Positions 10,624 through 22,689 of a DNA stretch of 64,000 nucleotides are shown here, piece after piece. Both the position numbers and the translations under genes were made by a program. Source of the DNA: Diploptera punctata. Its lineage: Eukaryota; Arthropoda; Insecta; Blattodea; Blaberidae. Each line of letters begins with the position of its first letter. The stretch's first letter is position 1. The notes beneath the pieces were generated by a model. It was not told the DNA's origin. It saw nothing but the letters and a program-made list of their open reading frames with translations, and made no database searches. The DNA lies in contig JASPKZ010009915.1 in the NCBI GenBank assembly GCA_030220185.1, positions 55,403-119,402 on the forward strand. Direction: 5' to 3'.

Positions 10624-11825
10624 TGGCGGATAGGCCAGATATACGTTTGCATTTCATAAGGTTCATTCGCACCAGGCTCTCCGCTGCAAAAACGAGAAGA
10701 GAGGTTGGACTCCAGCGTTTACTGCGAGACGATGGGTCAGTCGGTTTTGCCTAAACGAAGAAGTAAGGAATAATTTTATTCCTGGAAGGCGACCAATTTC
10801 TTCCCGGAGAGAAGATAGCAATTTAATTAGGGAAGTTAGGCGTCATCAATTTCTAAATTGATAATCAACACAACTATCCTGTCTCAACATAAAACGTTAG
10901 AAGACTCCTCAATATCCATGGTATAAGGTCCGTTGAGCAGCCAAGAAAATTAGATAGCATGATGAACAGATCGTGTTTCATCTAGCCAACGCTTCTACTC
11001 GAGAGGACTTGGGCGAATTAGCCAACTGCCTTGACCGTGTATATCAAATAAAAGGCTACCGATATGATGCTCGTTATTTTTAGCCGGTTGAGAATCGATC
11101 TAGAAAGTATCTACGGGATGTTCATCACGGCAGCCTATCTTCATATTTTTCAGGACATACTAGTTCCTTCCACTCGGGAGCATTATCCTGAAGAAATTCT
11201 TATGTTCCAACAGGATAACCATCTAGACCACCATGCTCTTTGGATTAAAAGACGGTTTCAGGAAAGGCGTGATATGCATATGTTGGATCACCCTCCGATT
11301 TCATCTGATATGAAACCGGTAGAACACGAGTGGACGAGACTCAAGGCAACTTTAGGTTCCAAATGTGTAGGACCATACTATGACCAGGACAAATTGTTGA
11401 ATACTGTTGTTAATACATGGAAAGAGGTGATATTCGATAAAAAATATATCAACTTTAGGTTTGAAATGTGTAGGAGCACACTATGGCCAGAAAAAAATTG
11501 TGGAATACTGTTGTTGATACATGGAAAGACGTGGTATTGGATAAAAATCAACTTTAGGTTCCAAATGTATAGAACCATACAATGGCCAGGACAAATTGTG
11601 GAATACTGTTGGTGATGCATGGAAAGACGTGATATTGGATAAATAATCAACTTTAGGTTCCAAATGTATAGAACCATACAATGGCCAGGACAAATTGTGG
11701 AATACTGTTGGTGATGCATGGAAAGAGGAGATATTCTATGAAGAAAACATCTAGACTCTCGTGGACTCCATGCCGCGGCGAATGCGTGCTGTTACAGGCG
11801 CAGGCAGTATGTGGACGAGCTATTA
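10624..11825 (+). pseudogene. Tc1/mariner transposase relic with duplicated C-terminal segment
   Basis: ATG 10624 begins MADRPDIRLHFIRFI, and SAAKTRREVGLQR, TARRWVSRF and PGRRPISSRED follow in the N-terminal DNA-binding part across several frames. The catalytic part retains FQQDNHLDHHA and SDMKPVEHEWTRLK, equivalent to the second Asp and the Glu of Tc1-like enzymes. The first Asp region is unrecognisable. The C-terminus LVDSMPRRMRAVTGAG ends in TAG at about 11825. Between 11348 and 11745 a segment of about 100 bp is present four times. The frameshifts mark it as dead. The family match is good; the exact clade is not determined. Confidence 0.7.
11348..11745 (+). repeat. Four tandem copies of a ~100-bp piece of a transposase gene
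   Basis: CAACTTTAGG starts each unit at 11348, 11450, 11549 and 11648, giving periods of 102, 99 and 99 bp. The last two units are nearly identical and the first two more diverged. Each unit encodes the stretch between KATLGSK and TWKEVI near the transposase C-terminus. At 99 bp (33 codons) the later duplications keep the reading frame. Confidence 0.85.
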
Positions 11826-11836
11826 GTTCAACAGGT

Positions 11837-12021
11837 ACATCATCATCATCATCATCCGGTATCATGGCAGTTGCCACTGTCTTCCGGAAACCAAACGCCA
11901 TTCCTCTCTATCCATCCATTGATCTTCCTCCTTTCCTCTGATATTCATAGCTGCTTGTGCCCCTTCTATCCAAGTTTTCTTCGCTCTTCCTCTCTTCTCC
12001 TTCCCATTGGGATCCATTCCA
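11837..12021 (-). mobile_element. 5'-truncated LINE family 2 tail
   Basis: The minus strand matches 43712-43900: a GGATCCCAATGG block, a GA-rich coding end, GGCAGTTGCCATGATACCGG and a (GAT)n tail (plus-strand CATCATCATC at 11838). About 185 bp of the 3' end only. It sits a few bases after the stop of the transposase relic, so it probably landed in that element's 3' flank. Confidence 0.75.
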
Positions 12022-12194
12022 TACATATTTATTTTATTTTATTGTTTTCGTCTATTTTTTGTGTTATCTCCAAATATGAGATTTATTTCATATTGGCTTA
12101 GTCCAGCTTCAATGGTAGCCCTCATATGAATGTTAATATAAACTTCCACATAAACATCAGCGTTTTAATGTTTTAAATGGACAACCAAATACAT

Positions 12195-12290
12195 ATAACA
12201 GGATTCACCCGCGGATCAACCCCCAGATCCTCGTGTATACGAAGAAAGCATTCTAGCACTGAGCTAAACCGTTACGCTTTCGCGGCATCA
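12195..12290 (-). mobile_element. tRNA-like SINE head, degenerate
   Basis: The minus strand holds TTTAGCTCAGTGCTAGAATG (box-A-like) and GGGGGTTGATCCGCGGG (box-B-like) about 30 bp apart, the layout of a tRNA-derived internal promoter. It does not fold into a full tRNA by eye. Probably an old SINE head. Confidence 0.45.
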
Positions 12291-12317
12291 TTAAATGGAT
12301 ATTCCATTCAATAAGTG

Positions 12318-12644
12318 TTGCTTCTGCCCGAGGGCAGGCCTTCTTTCCTACAATCAATGGTCATTTTCATGCTATGCTTTTGCAGCTTTACTAGGGACAT
12401 TTAGAGGTGTGGTATCATCCCGTAGCTTTCCGCAACCTTGAAGGATTAAATGAAATGATTAATGATGATGGTAATGGCCGGATGATGTTCGGAAACCACT
12501 GGGCCCTACGCCTCCTGACATTTGTCTTATAGGTGAGAATAAACACCGAAAAAACCTCAGCCAGGAGTCTGCCCCGACCGGGAATGGAACACGGGCCCGC
12601 TGTGTGACAAGGCAGCACGCTACCTCGAGGCCACATTGGTGGAC
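12318..12644 (-). mobile_element. tRNA-derived SINE (family A)
   Basis: Minus-strand copy of the SINE at 10252-10552. Head: CTCGAGGTAGCGTGCTGCC with a GGGCCCGTG promoter region. Body: GTTTCCGAACATCATCCGGC. The end matches GCCCTCGGGCAGAAGCAAC. Long open frames across it are accidental. Confidence 0.75.
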
Positions 12645-13029
12645 TAAATGGACATATTTCACTGAAGAACAATAGCTGAACATGGAGTGTCGTGCCATGT
12701 AGGGTATAATAAAACCCATGCTCATGTGAACCGCGCGTTAAAATGTGTGTATTTTAACAACCAACTGTCCGATCAATCTATTTCAGCGGTAGTGTACATG
12801 CTAATTACGTATTGTATACTTATAGTGTGATAGAATTTGGCTATGTTTATGTCCAGATACCGTTTGTTGCAGGAAACTAAAGCAGGATAATAGTAGATCA
12901 ACTTGAAGATACACTCAATTATTGATGCAGTTTGCAACATGAAACAGTAAGTAATTGAGTGCTAATCAAATTACGGTTATATGTCACTAGCATTTAGAAG
13001 TACTGCTTGCTGTTTGGCAAGTCATAAAA
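12645..13029. other. No feature recognised
   Basis: AT-rich, no gene or repeat identified. Confidence 0.4.
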
Positions 13030-13365
13030 TAACTCACTTGCATTATCGAATCCGGGGTTTCATGGCAAACGGACATAAGCTCTTTGCACGTCTCTATCCT
13101 GATATAATGCTTTTCAATCATTCCCTGTATTATTTAATTCTATTGAATCATTATTAATGTTACTGTTCCATCCCATTCTTGGCCTCATTTTTTCCGATTT
13201 TCCTACAAGTTTCCATGTCCTTATATAAATCTCCCACTTGTGTCACATGACCTGCTCTTGCTTTCCATGAGACTTTTGGTCTTTTAATGTATCTTCTCCC
13301 ATAAACATGCAGCTCACTGTTATGCAGTTTTGTTCATTCACTTACTGTTTGTACCTCTTTTGTCC
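13030..13365 (-). mobile_element. LINE family 1 3'-end fragment, old
   Basis: Matches the 3' end of the (TTAG)n-tailed LINE: plus-strand CATTATCGAATCCGGGGTTTC and GGACATAAGCTCTTTGCACG correspond to the terminus also seen at 34570-34640, followed by the region encoding the GKPEG-KR and RWAGH tail. Strongly diverged and not translatable. Confidence 0.7.
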
Positions 13366-15389
13366 AAAAAAAAAGTCTTAACATGATTATTCCCAAGTAG
13401 CAGTAAACATTTTTCTCCCTTATGTTTTTTCATCCCAATTATATAACAGAAATAATAACCGTATTATATATTTTTCTTTACTTTTCTTTGACAGAAGTTG
13501 GGATAAAAGAATTACTGTAGTGCATAATATTATACGTTTCCAAAGTTCAGCCCGTGTTTAATTTATTTCAGCACCTCATTTATAATTACACTTAAATTAC
13601 ATAAAATTGTAATGAAATAAATAATTGATAATCCATAAGTTGGAAATTGATCATACTGAATCCGAAAATATAAATATTTTAGTAGCACCTTCAGATTTCA
13701 TGTTTTTACATTTGTAATATTTCAAAAAGTTTGATACTAACTAAACCGTTTTACATTGTTGATAGCTAATGCACAATATTTGAAATGAATTAATTCTATT
13801 ATTATTGTTATTACTATTATTATTATTATTATTATTATTATTAGTAGTAGTAGTAGTAGTAGTATTATTATTATTATTATTATTAATACTGAAAATGAAG
13901 AATATGTGATACAAATTTATGTACATAAGTTCTCATATTACTTTATAGAAGACAGGATTCGCTATAAAATTATTTTTCTTTTAAACGTTGTGGTATCCAC
14001 TCTTCGCAGTAACCAGTAATAATCCCTCATCATAAATGGATATCATCTCTCTATATAACACTGTCCCATCAGTAAAAAGTCCTGATGATATCACTCTTGT
14101 TATCACTCACCTGTTTATCCCTCACTGCATCCAAGTTTTGAAAAAATCGAAATGTTGCAGTTAGTGGATTTTGAGAGACACTCCTTCATCGTAAATTCTT
14201 GTATTATAAGGCGTTTATTCAAGAGTTCTTCACTATTTTCCTTGCTGACGAATCAATTTGTAATTCGTCTACAGTTACTCCTATTCTGAAAGTTAATTTG
14301 GAATTAATTTTAAAAAATGGTATTCCATCACTTTTTATAATCTAAATTCCAATGTATACCGAATTTTGCATAATCAAACCAGGAAACATTCCTTGCAGAT
14401 AATTGACCCCTTCCACCTGTTTTGTTCATATGTACATTTCAGAAACTTTTTTAATTAGCCTCAATTTAATGGGTAACGGGAGCAGAAATAATATATTTTG
14501 TGATATAACTAAACGTTTAAACTTTATATCATCTTGCCTGGGAGTGAATATTTCTCTTTCTGGCCATTCCTTGACTATTTACTATTATTGAGTATCACGG
14601 CTGTCCTAAATACACATAAAAAAATAATATTTACTGAATCCACTCTACATTCCTAATAGAAGTCTAATAAATTTAAAATCCCCGCAAATATGTTGATTGT
14701 CGTTCTCATATTAAATGACTTCAAGAATGTGACACATGTTTTCGTAATTTCCTTCATTGCTATACAGGTATAATATTAAGTTTATTGTCATCCTGTAGCC
14801 AAAACACATTTTAACTCATTTTAGAAGCTTCTATTATACAGACTCCAATCTTCAGGATTTTGTATAATATTCAATTTTAATCTGTCTTTTTACATCATTG
14901 CATGCACAAACCCGAGAATATGTAACTGTGAAATTTGGAAATAAATTATTATTTCTGTTTATAAATATTTAAATCCTTGTATATTCTTGCATTATTTTAA
15001 TTCCTGAAGACGAGAACATATAAGCACATCCGGATGTTTATGCAAGTACAAAGCACGTACCAGATCGTTGAGTTCCACTTGTGTTATTAAATAGGGATTT
15101 TCTCTTACTCTTGTAAATTAGGCGTGATCCTTCCATGAAGAAAGTGCATATCATCAATGACATTTCGTCCGATTCCGATTCTCCTTGCAAAGTAGAAGTT
15201 GCAAACGGAACTGATAAATTCTCTCTATGTGGTATTAGCCTCAAAACCGATCGGATTCATTACATGAGAAAAATCCAATTAAAATAGTGGAATAAAAATT
15301 ATACACAACACAGAAATTAGGGAGAAATGTCATATTTAAGACATAACAAATTTATTATACAAAGACGAAAATGTTGGAAAAGTCATATA
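13366..15389. other. No gene; ATT/AGT microsatellite at 13797-13885
   Basis: AT-rich non-coding sequence. Between 13797 and 13885 runs of ATT and AGT trinucleotides alternate. They create an Asn-rich frame on the minus strand that I do not regard as a gene. Confidence 0.5.
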
Positions 15390-15495
15390 GAAAGAATGGT
15401 AGACAATCTACTTGCATAAAAAGAGCTAAAGAAGTTAGACCAATGGATTGAGGAAGAACAAGAGGAAGACGAGCCGAGATATGGATAGACAGTGA
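15390..15495 (+). pseudogene. Possible LINE C-terminal remnant
   Basis: Plus-strand frames give HIERMVDNLLA and then WGRTRGRRAEIWIDS-like sequence, resembling the ERM ... GRPR-RW tails seen elsewhere in this window. Short, with stops and frameshifts; a chance match is possible. Confidence 0.3.
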
Positions 15496-15747
15496 TTGCA
15501 CATCCAATACGTCTTCCTCCGAGGAGTGATTTTGGAAATAAACAGGACAGAAATCCTAAAAATCATGAATAACAAGAAGAAATAAATATCGAAGTCATAT
15601 TAATTGAATTTTTGTTAACGCAAAACCATAGGTATATACAAAATGTATGTATTTATTGATTTATATTTTTGTTCTTTACGCACTTAGTCAGTTTAGTATA
15701 TATGTATATATATATATATAGGCCTATATATATATATATATATACTA

Positions 15748-16027
15748 TCGGCACTTAATGTCAGCCGGGATGTCAGCGTTGCGTGACGGCCATGTTTACC
15801 CCAGAACAAGCGTCTGGTACTCATTTCCTTTAGAGGCTAAGTCGACCCCAGGGCCATAGTGCCGCCAGAGGGTTTGGGTCAGGATTCTTAAACTGACCCA
15901 AACCCTCTGGGGCACTATGGTCCTGGGGTCGACTTAGCCTCTAAAGGAAATGAGTACCAGACGCTTGTTCTGGGGGTAAACATGGCCGTCACGCAATGCT
16001 GACATCCCGGCTGACATGAAGTGACGA
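15748..16027. mobile_element. Foldback element with ~134-bp arms
   Basis: Left arm 15748-15881 and right arm 15894-16027 are near-perfect reverse complements around a 12-bp loop. Ends: TCGGCACTTAATGTCAGCC on the left, complement of TCGTCACTTCATGTCAGCC on the right. Only a few substitutions and a 1-bp indel distinguish the arms. It is flanked on the left by a (TA)n run containing TAGGCCTA (15705-15745). No coding capacity. A palindromic MITE is the likely identity. Confidence 0.85.
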
Positions 16028-16097
16028 TTGTCCAGAAAGTTGGGAGCCTTAACCTCCCACTACCCCACTGAGAGCTGTAGTGGGATCACTTTACTTT

Positions 16098-16101
<4 letters not shown>

Positions 16102-16141
<40 letters not shown>
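16102..16141. repeat. (TA)n microsatellite
   Basis: About 40 bp of uninterrupted TA dinucleotide. Confidence 0.95.
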
Positions 16142-16143
<2 letters not shown>

Positions 16144-16316
16144 AAACCTACAGATTCGGTAATTGCCAAAAAAAACTTAATATGACTGAATACATCTCAT
16201 TAGGTATTCGTGATCAGCATATTATTTTTGACAATTATCATCATCGGTTTCGCTGTATAAAAACCTTGTTGAGTACTGTTATTTTTCCAATGCATTTGAA
16301 TTCCATCCATAGTAAT

Positions 16317-16425
16317 TCTGCCCGAAGTCATGTCCTTCACTGTAATCATACAATTTTCATACTATGCTTGCAGCTTTACTGGGGAATTGTAGGTTAGGTA
16401 GCTTCACGTTGTTTTCCACGCATTT
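16317..16425 (-). mobile_element. SINE family A 3' fragment
   Basis: Shares CATGTCCTTCACTGTAATCA, TTTTCATACTATGCTTGCAG and CTTTACT with the 3' body of the SINEs at 10252 and 12318. The tRNA-like head is absent. Confidence 0.6.
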
Positions 16426-16574
16426 GAATTATATCACTCATTAAAATGTTCTTTCATATTTTATAGAACTATTTCCATTACATAAGTTATATATCTACGA
16501 GGAACCATATATATTTTGTTCCAGTCTAGTTTCTTAATGATATTTAATAGAAAACGTGGAAGTTACTTCTTATA

Positions 16575-19004
16575 CAAATCATAATCATCATCATCATAGT
16601 ACATTCACGAATTTAGGCCATTTGTTGACCTGTTTCGGCCTCAAGAGAAACACCATCCAGAAGTCTTTTGAGTGGACGTCCTGGTCTTCTTCTTCCTGCA
16701 GGTTGATATCTTAACATTTGTTTGGGTATTCTGTGATCTTCCATTCGATGAACATGTTGCATCCATCTTGACTTATAATCAGAAATTTTGTTTTCTAAAG
16801 ATTCCATGTGTAATTCTTCTAAGATGTCTTCATTTTTTTGTGATCTAGTAGTGTGTATCCTGCAGTCCTCCGAAGATATCTCATTTCAGCAGATCTAAGT
16901 CTCTGTATATCCTTCTGTTTCAACGTCCATACTTCGCTACCATACAAAAGAGTTGGAAGAGCCAGTGTTTTATACACTTTCAGCCTTGAATGCTTTTGGA
17001 CTAACTGTGGCTTGAAGATAGAATTTATTAACCCTAAAATCCTTAAAAATTTAGAATATTTTTGCATTTACATCCTTTTCTTCTTCATATGAGATATTGC
17101 ATCCTAGATATGTAAAATTATTCACCTGCTCCAAAATTTTATTGTCCAGTACAATTTTACATCTGACAGGATCTACACCTTGAAATGCCATAATTTTTGT
17201 CTTTTCTGTAGATATCTTTAATCCATATTCTTCTGTAATTTTGTTAAGTTCATACAGACCTTTCTTTAGATTATCTTCGGAATTTGCTATTATTATTTGG
17301 TCATCTGCAAACAATAGGGTGTTTAATTTTCTATTTTCTGATATTCTTATTCCAAATTTATATGTTTTGTTCCAGCAACATATTACTTCATTGATATAAA
17401 TTGCAAAAAGTGTTGGGGATAGGGGACAGCCTTGTCTCACACCACGATTTATAATTCCTTCTTCAGAAAATCTGTTATTTAATTTAATCTTCATGGTGTT
17501 GTCTTTGTAAATATTTTGTATGTTCTGCCGAAGTAAATTTGGTATATTTCTGTCTTCCAATATATTTAAGAGTTTTGATCTCTTGACTGTGTCGAATGCT
17601 TTTTCAAAATCTATGAAAGCAAAATGTGTTTCTAAGTTGAATTCTCTTCTTTTTTCAAGCAATAGTTTAACAGAAAATGCTGAATCAATACAAGATCGTC
17701 CTTTCCTAAATCCATTTTGACATTCCATAAGGAATTTTTCACTGAAACTTTTCAATTTTCCATTTAAAATGTCTGCATAAATTTTGTAGCATGTGTTTAA
17801 CAAACCGATTCCCCTATAGTTGTCCATTTTTCTCTTGTCTCCTTTCTTGAACAGGGGTATAACAATGCTTGTCTTCCATTCTTGTGATATATCTGCATTT
17901 TTGAATACATTATTAAAGAAGGACAACTGTCTTTCATGGAACTGTTTGCCTGCATATTTGTACAATTCAGAATTCAAGCCATCTGTGCCAGTTGCCTTCC
18001 CATTTTTTAATTTCTTTAAACTATTGTTCAATTCTTCCAATGATATTATGGAATCTGTCTCATTATTATTTCGGAAAATTGTATCTTCATAGCTATTGTC
18101 AGTCCAAAAGACTTTTATAATAATTCAAAAAATCTTCTTTTGTTACTCCGCAATTAATTTTGGTAGATTCTTTAATATCTTTATTCAAATGTTTTAATAT
18201 TTTGAAGGCATTAGGTTGGAGCTTATGCAAATCTGATTCTAAATGTGTAACAAAATTTAACCATGTTTTCCTATGTCTCTTTCTTATTTCCCTCTTAACA
18301 ATAGCTCTACAGCGTTTGAATTCTATTTCATTTTCTACTGTCTTTGTGTTCAAATATATTTTATAAGCTGCATATTTCTCTTCAATCAATTGTTTTATTT
18401 GATCATCCCAGATTTTTAGAGTTCTATTTCTTCTTTGTTGTATATTTACTTTTCCTAAAGTTTCATTAGCTGCATTTTGAATTGTCATTTTAATGTTTTT
18501 CCATTCTTCTTCGACATCATTACTTTCTGGAGTTGTAGCCATATATTGCTGAATTCTTCTCGAATATAACCATTTAATGCTGTCATCATAAAATAATTTT
18601 ACCTTGTACTTTTGTTCTATGCTCTGTTGTTGTTTCTTCTTTTTTAACCATCTTGGTGGAAATCTTATTTTTGCTTCTACTAGGTAGTGATCTGAACCAA
18701 TATCATATCCTCTGTAGGCTCTGACATCGAGAAACAATTTAAAAATCTTATTATTTGCAATGAAATAATCAATGATTGATTTTGAGTCCTGACGATGCCA
18801 GGTATACTTATGTATGTTTCTATGATTGTAAAAGGTATTCGTTATTCTCAGTACATTATATATAGCAAAATATGTTAATCTTGTCCCGTTACTATTGCTA
18901 GTTGGTTCGCCAAATTTTCTAATATGATTGTTGACTTGAGCATTGCCCACTCTGGCATTTAAATTTCCTATTATGAGAATGTTCAATTCCTTCTGGTTTT
19001 TCAT
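16575..19004 (-). pseudogene. LINE family 3: endonuclease C-terminus, reverse transcriptase and tail
   Basis: Target-primed retrotransposon polyprotein in four pieces. 19004-18099: C-terminal half of an AP-type endonuclease (NLNARVGN, TYTWHR-type HKYTWHRQDSKSIIDY, then IGSDHYLVEAK), with the N-terminal half missing. 18092-17051: reverse transcriptase with FIDFEKAFDTV (palm Asp), NRGVRQGCPLSPTLF and the catalytic LLFADDQIIIAN, all intact. 17067-16819: LLYGSEVWTL thumb region. 16807-16613: C-terminal GRRRPGRPLKR. Frameshifts lie near 18100, 17060 and 16815. A TGATGATGATT tail ends it near 16578. It is truncated at the 5' end and inactive. The clade is uncertain; an endonuclease-RT order without a gag-like ORF suggests an RTE-like type. 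Confidence 0.85.
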
Positions 19005-19902
19005 GTTGAGACTTGAAAGTAGAGTTGAAGTTCCTTAGAAGGGGTTACTGGCCCTACGCTAAGTAAGTAGTCCAGTGGTAGGGCAACTACCTTTTAGTCT
19101 CTGGACAGACATTAGGATACCGCATTTACTCAGAACCCGATGGAACGGTTATACCGCCGTGACTCGGTCCTCAGATCCTCGTTTGTGAAAACGGGTTTAC
19201 CACGTGAAGGGGAGGATCAGAATTGGGTAGGAGGGGTTATACACGTCAATACCCTTACAATCCTTATACAAGTATCGCACGTATAATTTGAGTGTGGTAG
19301 TTTAAGTACTTACAAATAAACTATTATAACACCATACGTATAAAAAACTGATGACACTTTCTCAACAACTGAATAAAACATAACAAATGTACTTGTAATT
19401 TTAAATATTAAAAAGCTACAATACTTTCGGAGATTAAATGAACAAATTAATTTCATTTACTTTTAAATTTATTACATACTAGAGAGACAATAATCGATAA
19501 AAACATATAATAAGGTCTCCTTTATTATTTGCAAATTGTTTTAACGTTTTCAAATTTATTAAAAAGTCGATAGTTTATTCTCATACTTTATGTGTAACAT
19601 CTCGTCTCATTGACCGGTCATGTATGGTCATTAAACAGAATTCCTACTAACAATTCTTTATAATTACCTCTCCACTGATTTTCTAGTATTAACTATCTCA
19701 CAGATTCATTATACTTAGGTTTACCTGATAATAATTTTGGAAGTTCAAATATTATTTTAACCGCGGTAAATGTGCTTTATTATATATTAATATCCATCAT
19801 GAAATATACCTTGAGTGAATCTGCACTACGAATTATTTGTGGAATTAAATGTGGAAAATCAAATAATATATTATTGAGAAATAAGATTATAAATGTATAT
19901 AG
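19005..19902. other. No gene; possible 5' leader remnant at 19020-19270
   Basis: 19020-19270 is GC-richer than its flank and contains AGTAGTCCAGTGGTAGGGCA, but no coding frame or retained endonuclease N-terminus. It could be the leader of the adjacent LINE left by an internal deletion, which is inference only. The rest is AT-rich and featureless. Confidence 0.35.
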
Positions 19903-21925
19903 TAGTAGTAGTAGGACTTTATTAGACAAAAAAGTAAGATATTTACAATATTATTTACAAATATGGGTCGCACGGGCAGTAAGCCGTACGTGCTGTTGAC
20001 AGTCCGTTACAATAAAGTAATAATTGGTACTAGTGTAAAGAAAAATAAACAAAACAGCAATAACATTACAATTACATAAAGAAAACACAATAAAAATATT
20101 ACAATTAAATAATAACACAATAGCATTATACACTAAAAACATTAACATTACAATTACATAAACAAAACACAATAATATTACAATTAATTAATAACACAAT
20201 AGCAATAACATTACAATTACATAAAGAAAACACAATAATAATATTACAATTAAATAATAGCACAATAACATTATACACTAAAAACATTAACATTACAATT
20301 ACATAAAGAAAACACAATAATATTACAATTAGGTAATAACACAATAGCATTATACACTAAAAAAAAATTAACATTACAATTACATAAAGAAAACACATTA
20401 ATATTACAATTAAATAATAACACAACAGCATTATACACTAATTAATTTATATATAATTGTTAATAATTAATGGTATTGCATTTTGATAACATATATTTAT
20501 TTATGAATGAGTGTTGTCCTTATTTTTCGCGTTTTGTCCAGAAATTTACCGAGGTTTATCCAATTTTCTGGATTTACCAATACTCGTAGGATGCCAATCT
20601 TTCCCGATTTGAATTTAGAAATCTTTCCGGTAATAACTGACGTCTCCAATATTCTAAATCATTACATTTCCTAATATATGTATCTCATCTTCAAAGTTCC
20701 CGCACATTGGACATATTCGCATATCGTGATCGTCGCTAATTTTTAGAAATTTCCATGCCCCTAGCCTAAACCAAGCAAGCCCTGATCCTCTCCTTAAATC
20801 CTAGGTTGAGTATATACGATTCTTTTCCCCAGACGTGTTTTAGGTCTCTTTGTAAACACAGTGAGCGTTTTCCTGTACATTCGGCGAAAGTATCTTGTTG
20901 GTTTATATCTAAGTACCTCCTCCTTATTTTTCTCCACACGTTCTTGCGATTTTCAGTCCCTTTTTCCCATACCAGCCCATCCCAATCTTTTGGAGTTCTC
21001 TCCTAACCTCGTCTGCCCAAAATTTAACATCTATGTTTTTAATTTGGTGGTCGTAACAAATTGCTCTAAGCATGTTTTTTCACCCTGGATTACTCGCAAC
21101 CAGTATTTGAGTACACGAATTTTACAGTTAATGTCGTCCTGGAATGACCCGAATTCATATAAAATTCCACAGTTAGAAACGGCCTTACTAAGTCCTGTAA
21201 TATACTTTAGAAAATACGTATATACCTTATTTAGTATTTCCGTTCTTTGGAAACCCCAAATCACTACTACTATAGTGCATTACTGGCCTGACCATCGCTC
21301 CATACATTTTTTCTAATGTGCTGACTGGAATATCAGGCACTCGACCCAGAATACCGAGTACACTGTTAAGTTGTCCCCTCCCTTTAAATAATGCTATATC
21401 AATGTGTTTTTTCCACTTTCCGTTCATTTTCAACGTCGTACCAAGATATTCAAAATGTTGAAGAACTTGATCTCTGTATTTCCATTCCTCTGTTCTACCA
21501 TAAACCGTCCCATTTTTAAAGGTCATTGTTTTTGTCTTACTAACATTTACAGTCAATCCCCAATTCCTACAGTATATTTCCAGTAGGTCAAGACCTCTTT
21601 GCAATCCCTCGATTGTCTTGGAACAGATAATTAAATCATCTGCATACAACAGGACTGGGATTCTAACATTTCCTATCTCCGGAGCCTCAATTTCTCCTTC
21701 TAGCATTACGTCTACAATATCATCAACGAATAGATTAAATAGCATTGGTGATAAAATGCAACCTTGTCTCACTCCCCGATTGGCTTCACTGCTCTCTGTA
21801 ATGTGCCCTTGGTCTACTTTTATACAAAATTTAACATATTTATAAATTGACATTAAAGCATGTATCATTTTATGAGACAATCCTTTCCGATTTAATTTTT
21901 CCCAAAGTGCGCTTAACATTAAGGG
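19903..21925 (-). pseudogene. LINE family 4: RT, zinc-binding tail and repetitive 3' UTR
   Basis: The frame 21919-21227 encodes the RT core: NRGVRQGCILSPMLFNLFVD, LLYADDLIICS (catalytic YADD) and HFEYLGT. The region down to about 20520 continues in other frames as the C-terminal part, including RICPMCGNFEDEIHIL, a Cys-x2-Cys zinc-binding motif seen at the end of several LINE clades. The 3' UTR holds an 80-bp tandem repeat (20030-20440). The terminus is defined by a ~48-bp match between 19907-19955 and a second copy at 40571-40620, ending in a (CTA)n tail. The endonuclease and RT fingers are missing at the 5' end. At least three frame breaks make it inactive. Confidence 0.82.
20030..20440. repeat. 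~80-bp AT-rich tandem repeat in a LINE 3' UTR
   Basis: About five imperfect units built from ATTACAATTACATAAAGAAA, ACACAATAATATTACAATTA and AATAGCATTATACACTA. TTATACACTA recurs at about 20127, 20271, 20350 and 20432. The unit boundaries are uneven in the left half. Frames crossing it (CFLYVIVMLMF-type) are artefacts of the repeat. Confidence 0.85.
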
Positions 21926-22689
21926 TTGAGAAAGTTCTGTCCGCCAAATTTAACGTTCACTGAAGATATCGGTGACCATATGAAAATAATTTACTTTCGA
22001 TTTGAAGCAAAGTGCTTTTATTTTCCTAAATAGGTTGTAACAAAACAAAGCATTGTAACATTTCTTACTGACCTCCTCCTCCCCCCGATGTTTATATTAT
22101 ATAACTTTTACAGGCAATTTATTACACTGCGCTCTTGTAATGAATTAGCAACACATTAAATCACATAAGAGCGATAACATGGAAGTTAGTACGTATTAAG
22201 CTGATTAGTTGATTTTAATTATATTCTTACGTCGAATAGGTTACTGATTCCTCAGCTAAGAATTATCAATTGCTATCCATGATTTTCCATCTACCAACTG
22301 TCGATGCTCAACTGAACAATCAACGTAGCATATTTCGACCTGTTTATTCTGAGGGTATCTCTTCATAGTTGTCCTCATTTAAGTAAATTTTATAACATTT
22401 AATTAGTGATATATTTGAATTATATATTTTTAATTATTATATTATAAACATTCCAAGTGTTTTACGCTTACTGGTTTAGATATTCCGATCACAGCTACGC
22501 TTCAGTTTTGAATATCTCAGCTTATCCATGAAATCTCATTTTCAATCCTTTTAAAACAGGAGTGGGTCCCCTACGACTCATAGTAAAGCAACCCGCGGTA
22601 CAGGGCAATTTTGGGAGGGGTGAAGATGAAAACATACCTGATTCGGACTGCTCAGTGGTGGATTCCAGTATGCGGTCGTAGCTTATTAC
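21926..22689. other. No gene recognised
   Basis: AT-rich. The right part (22560-22689) may be 3' flank of the hAT relic. No terminal repeat identified. Confidence 0.35.

Noticed and set aside
12415..12725. Two minus-strand frames of 85-88 codons
   Set aside because: They read through SINE family A, whose tRNA-like head and body explain the sequence.
13741..13926. Asn-rich open frame on the minus strand
   Set aside because: Product of an ATT/AGT microsatellite.
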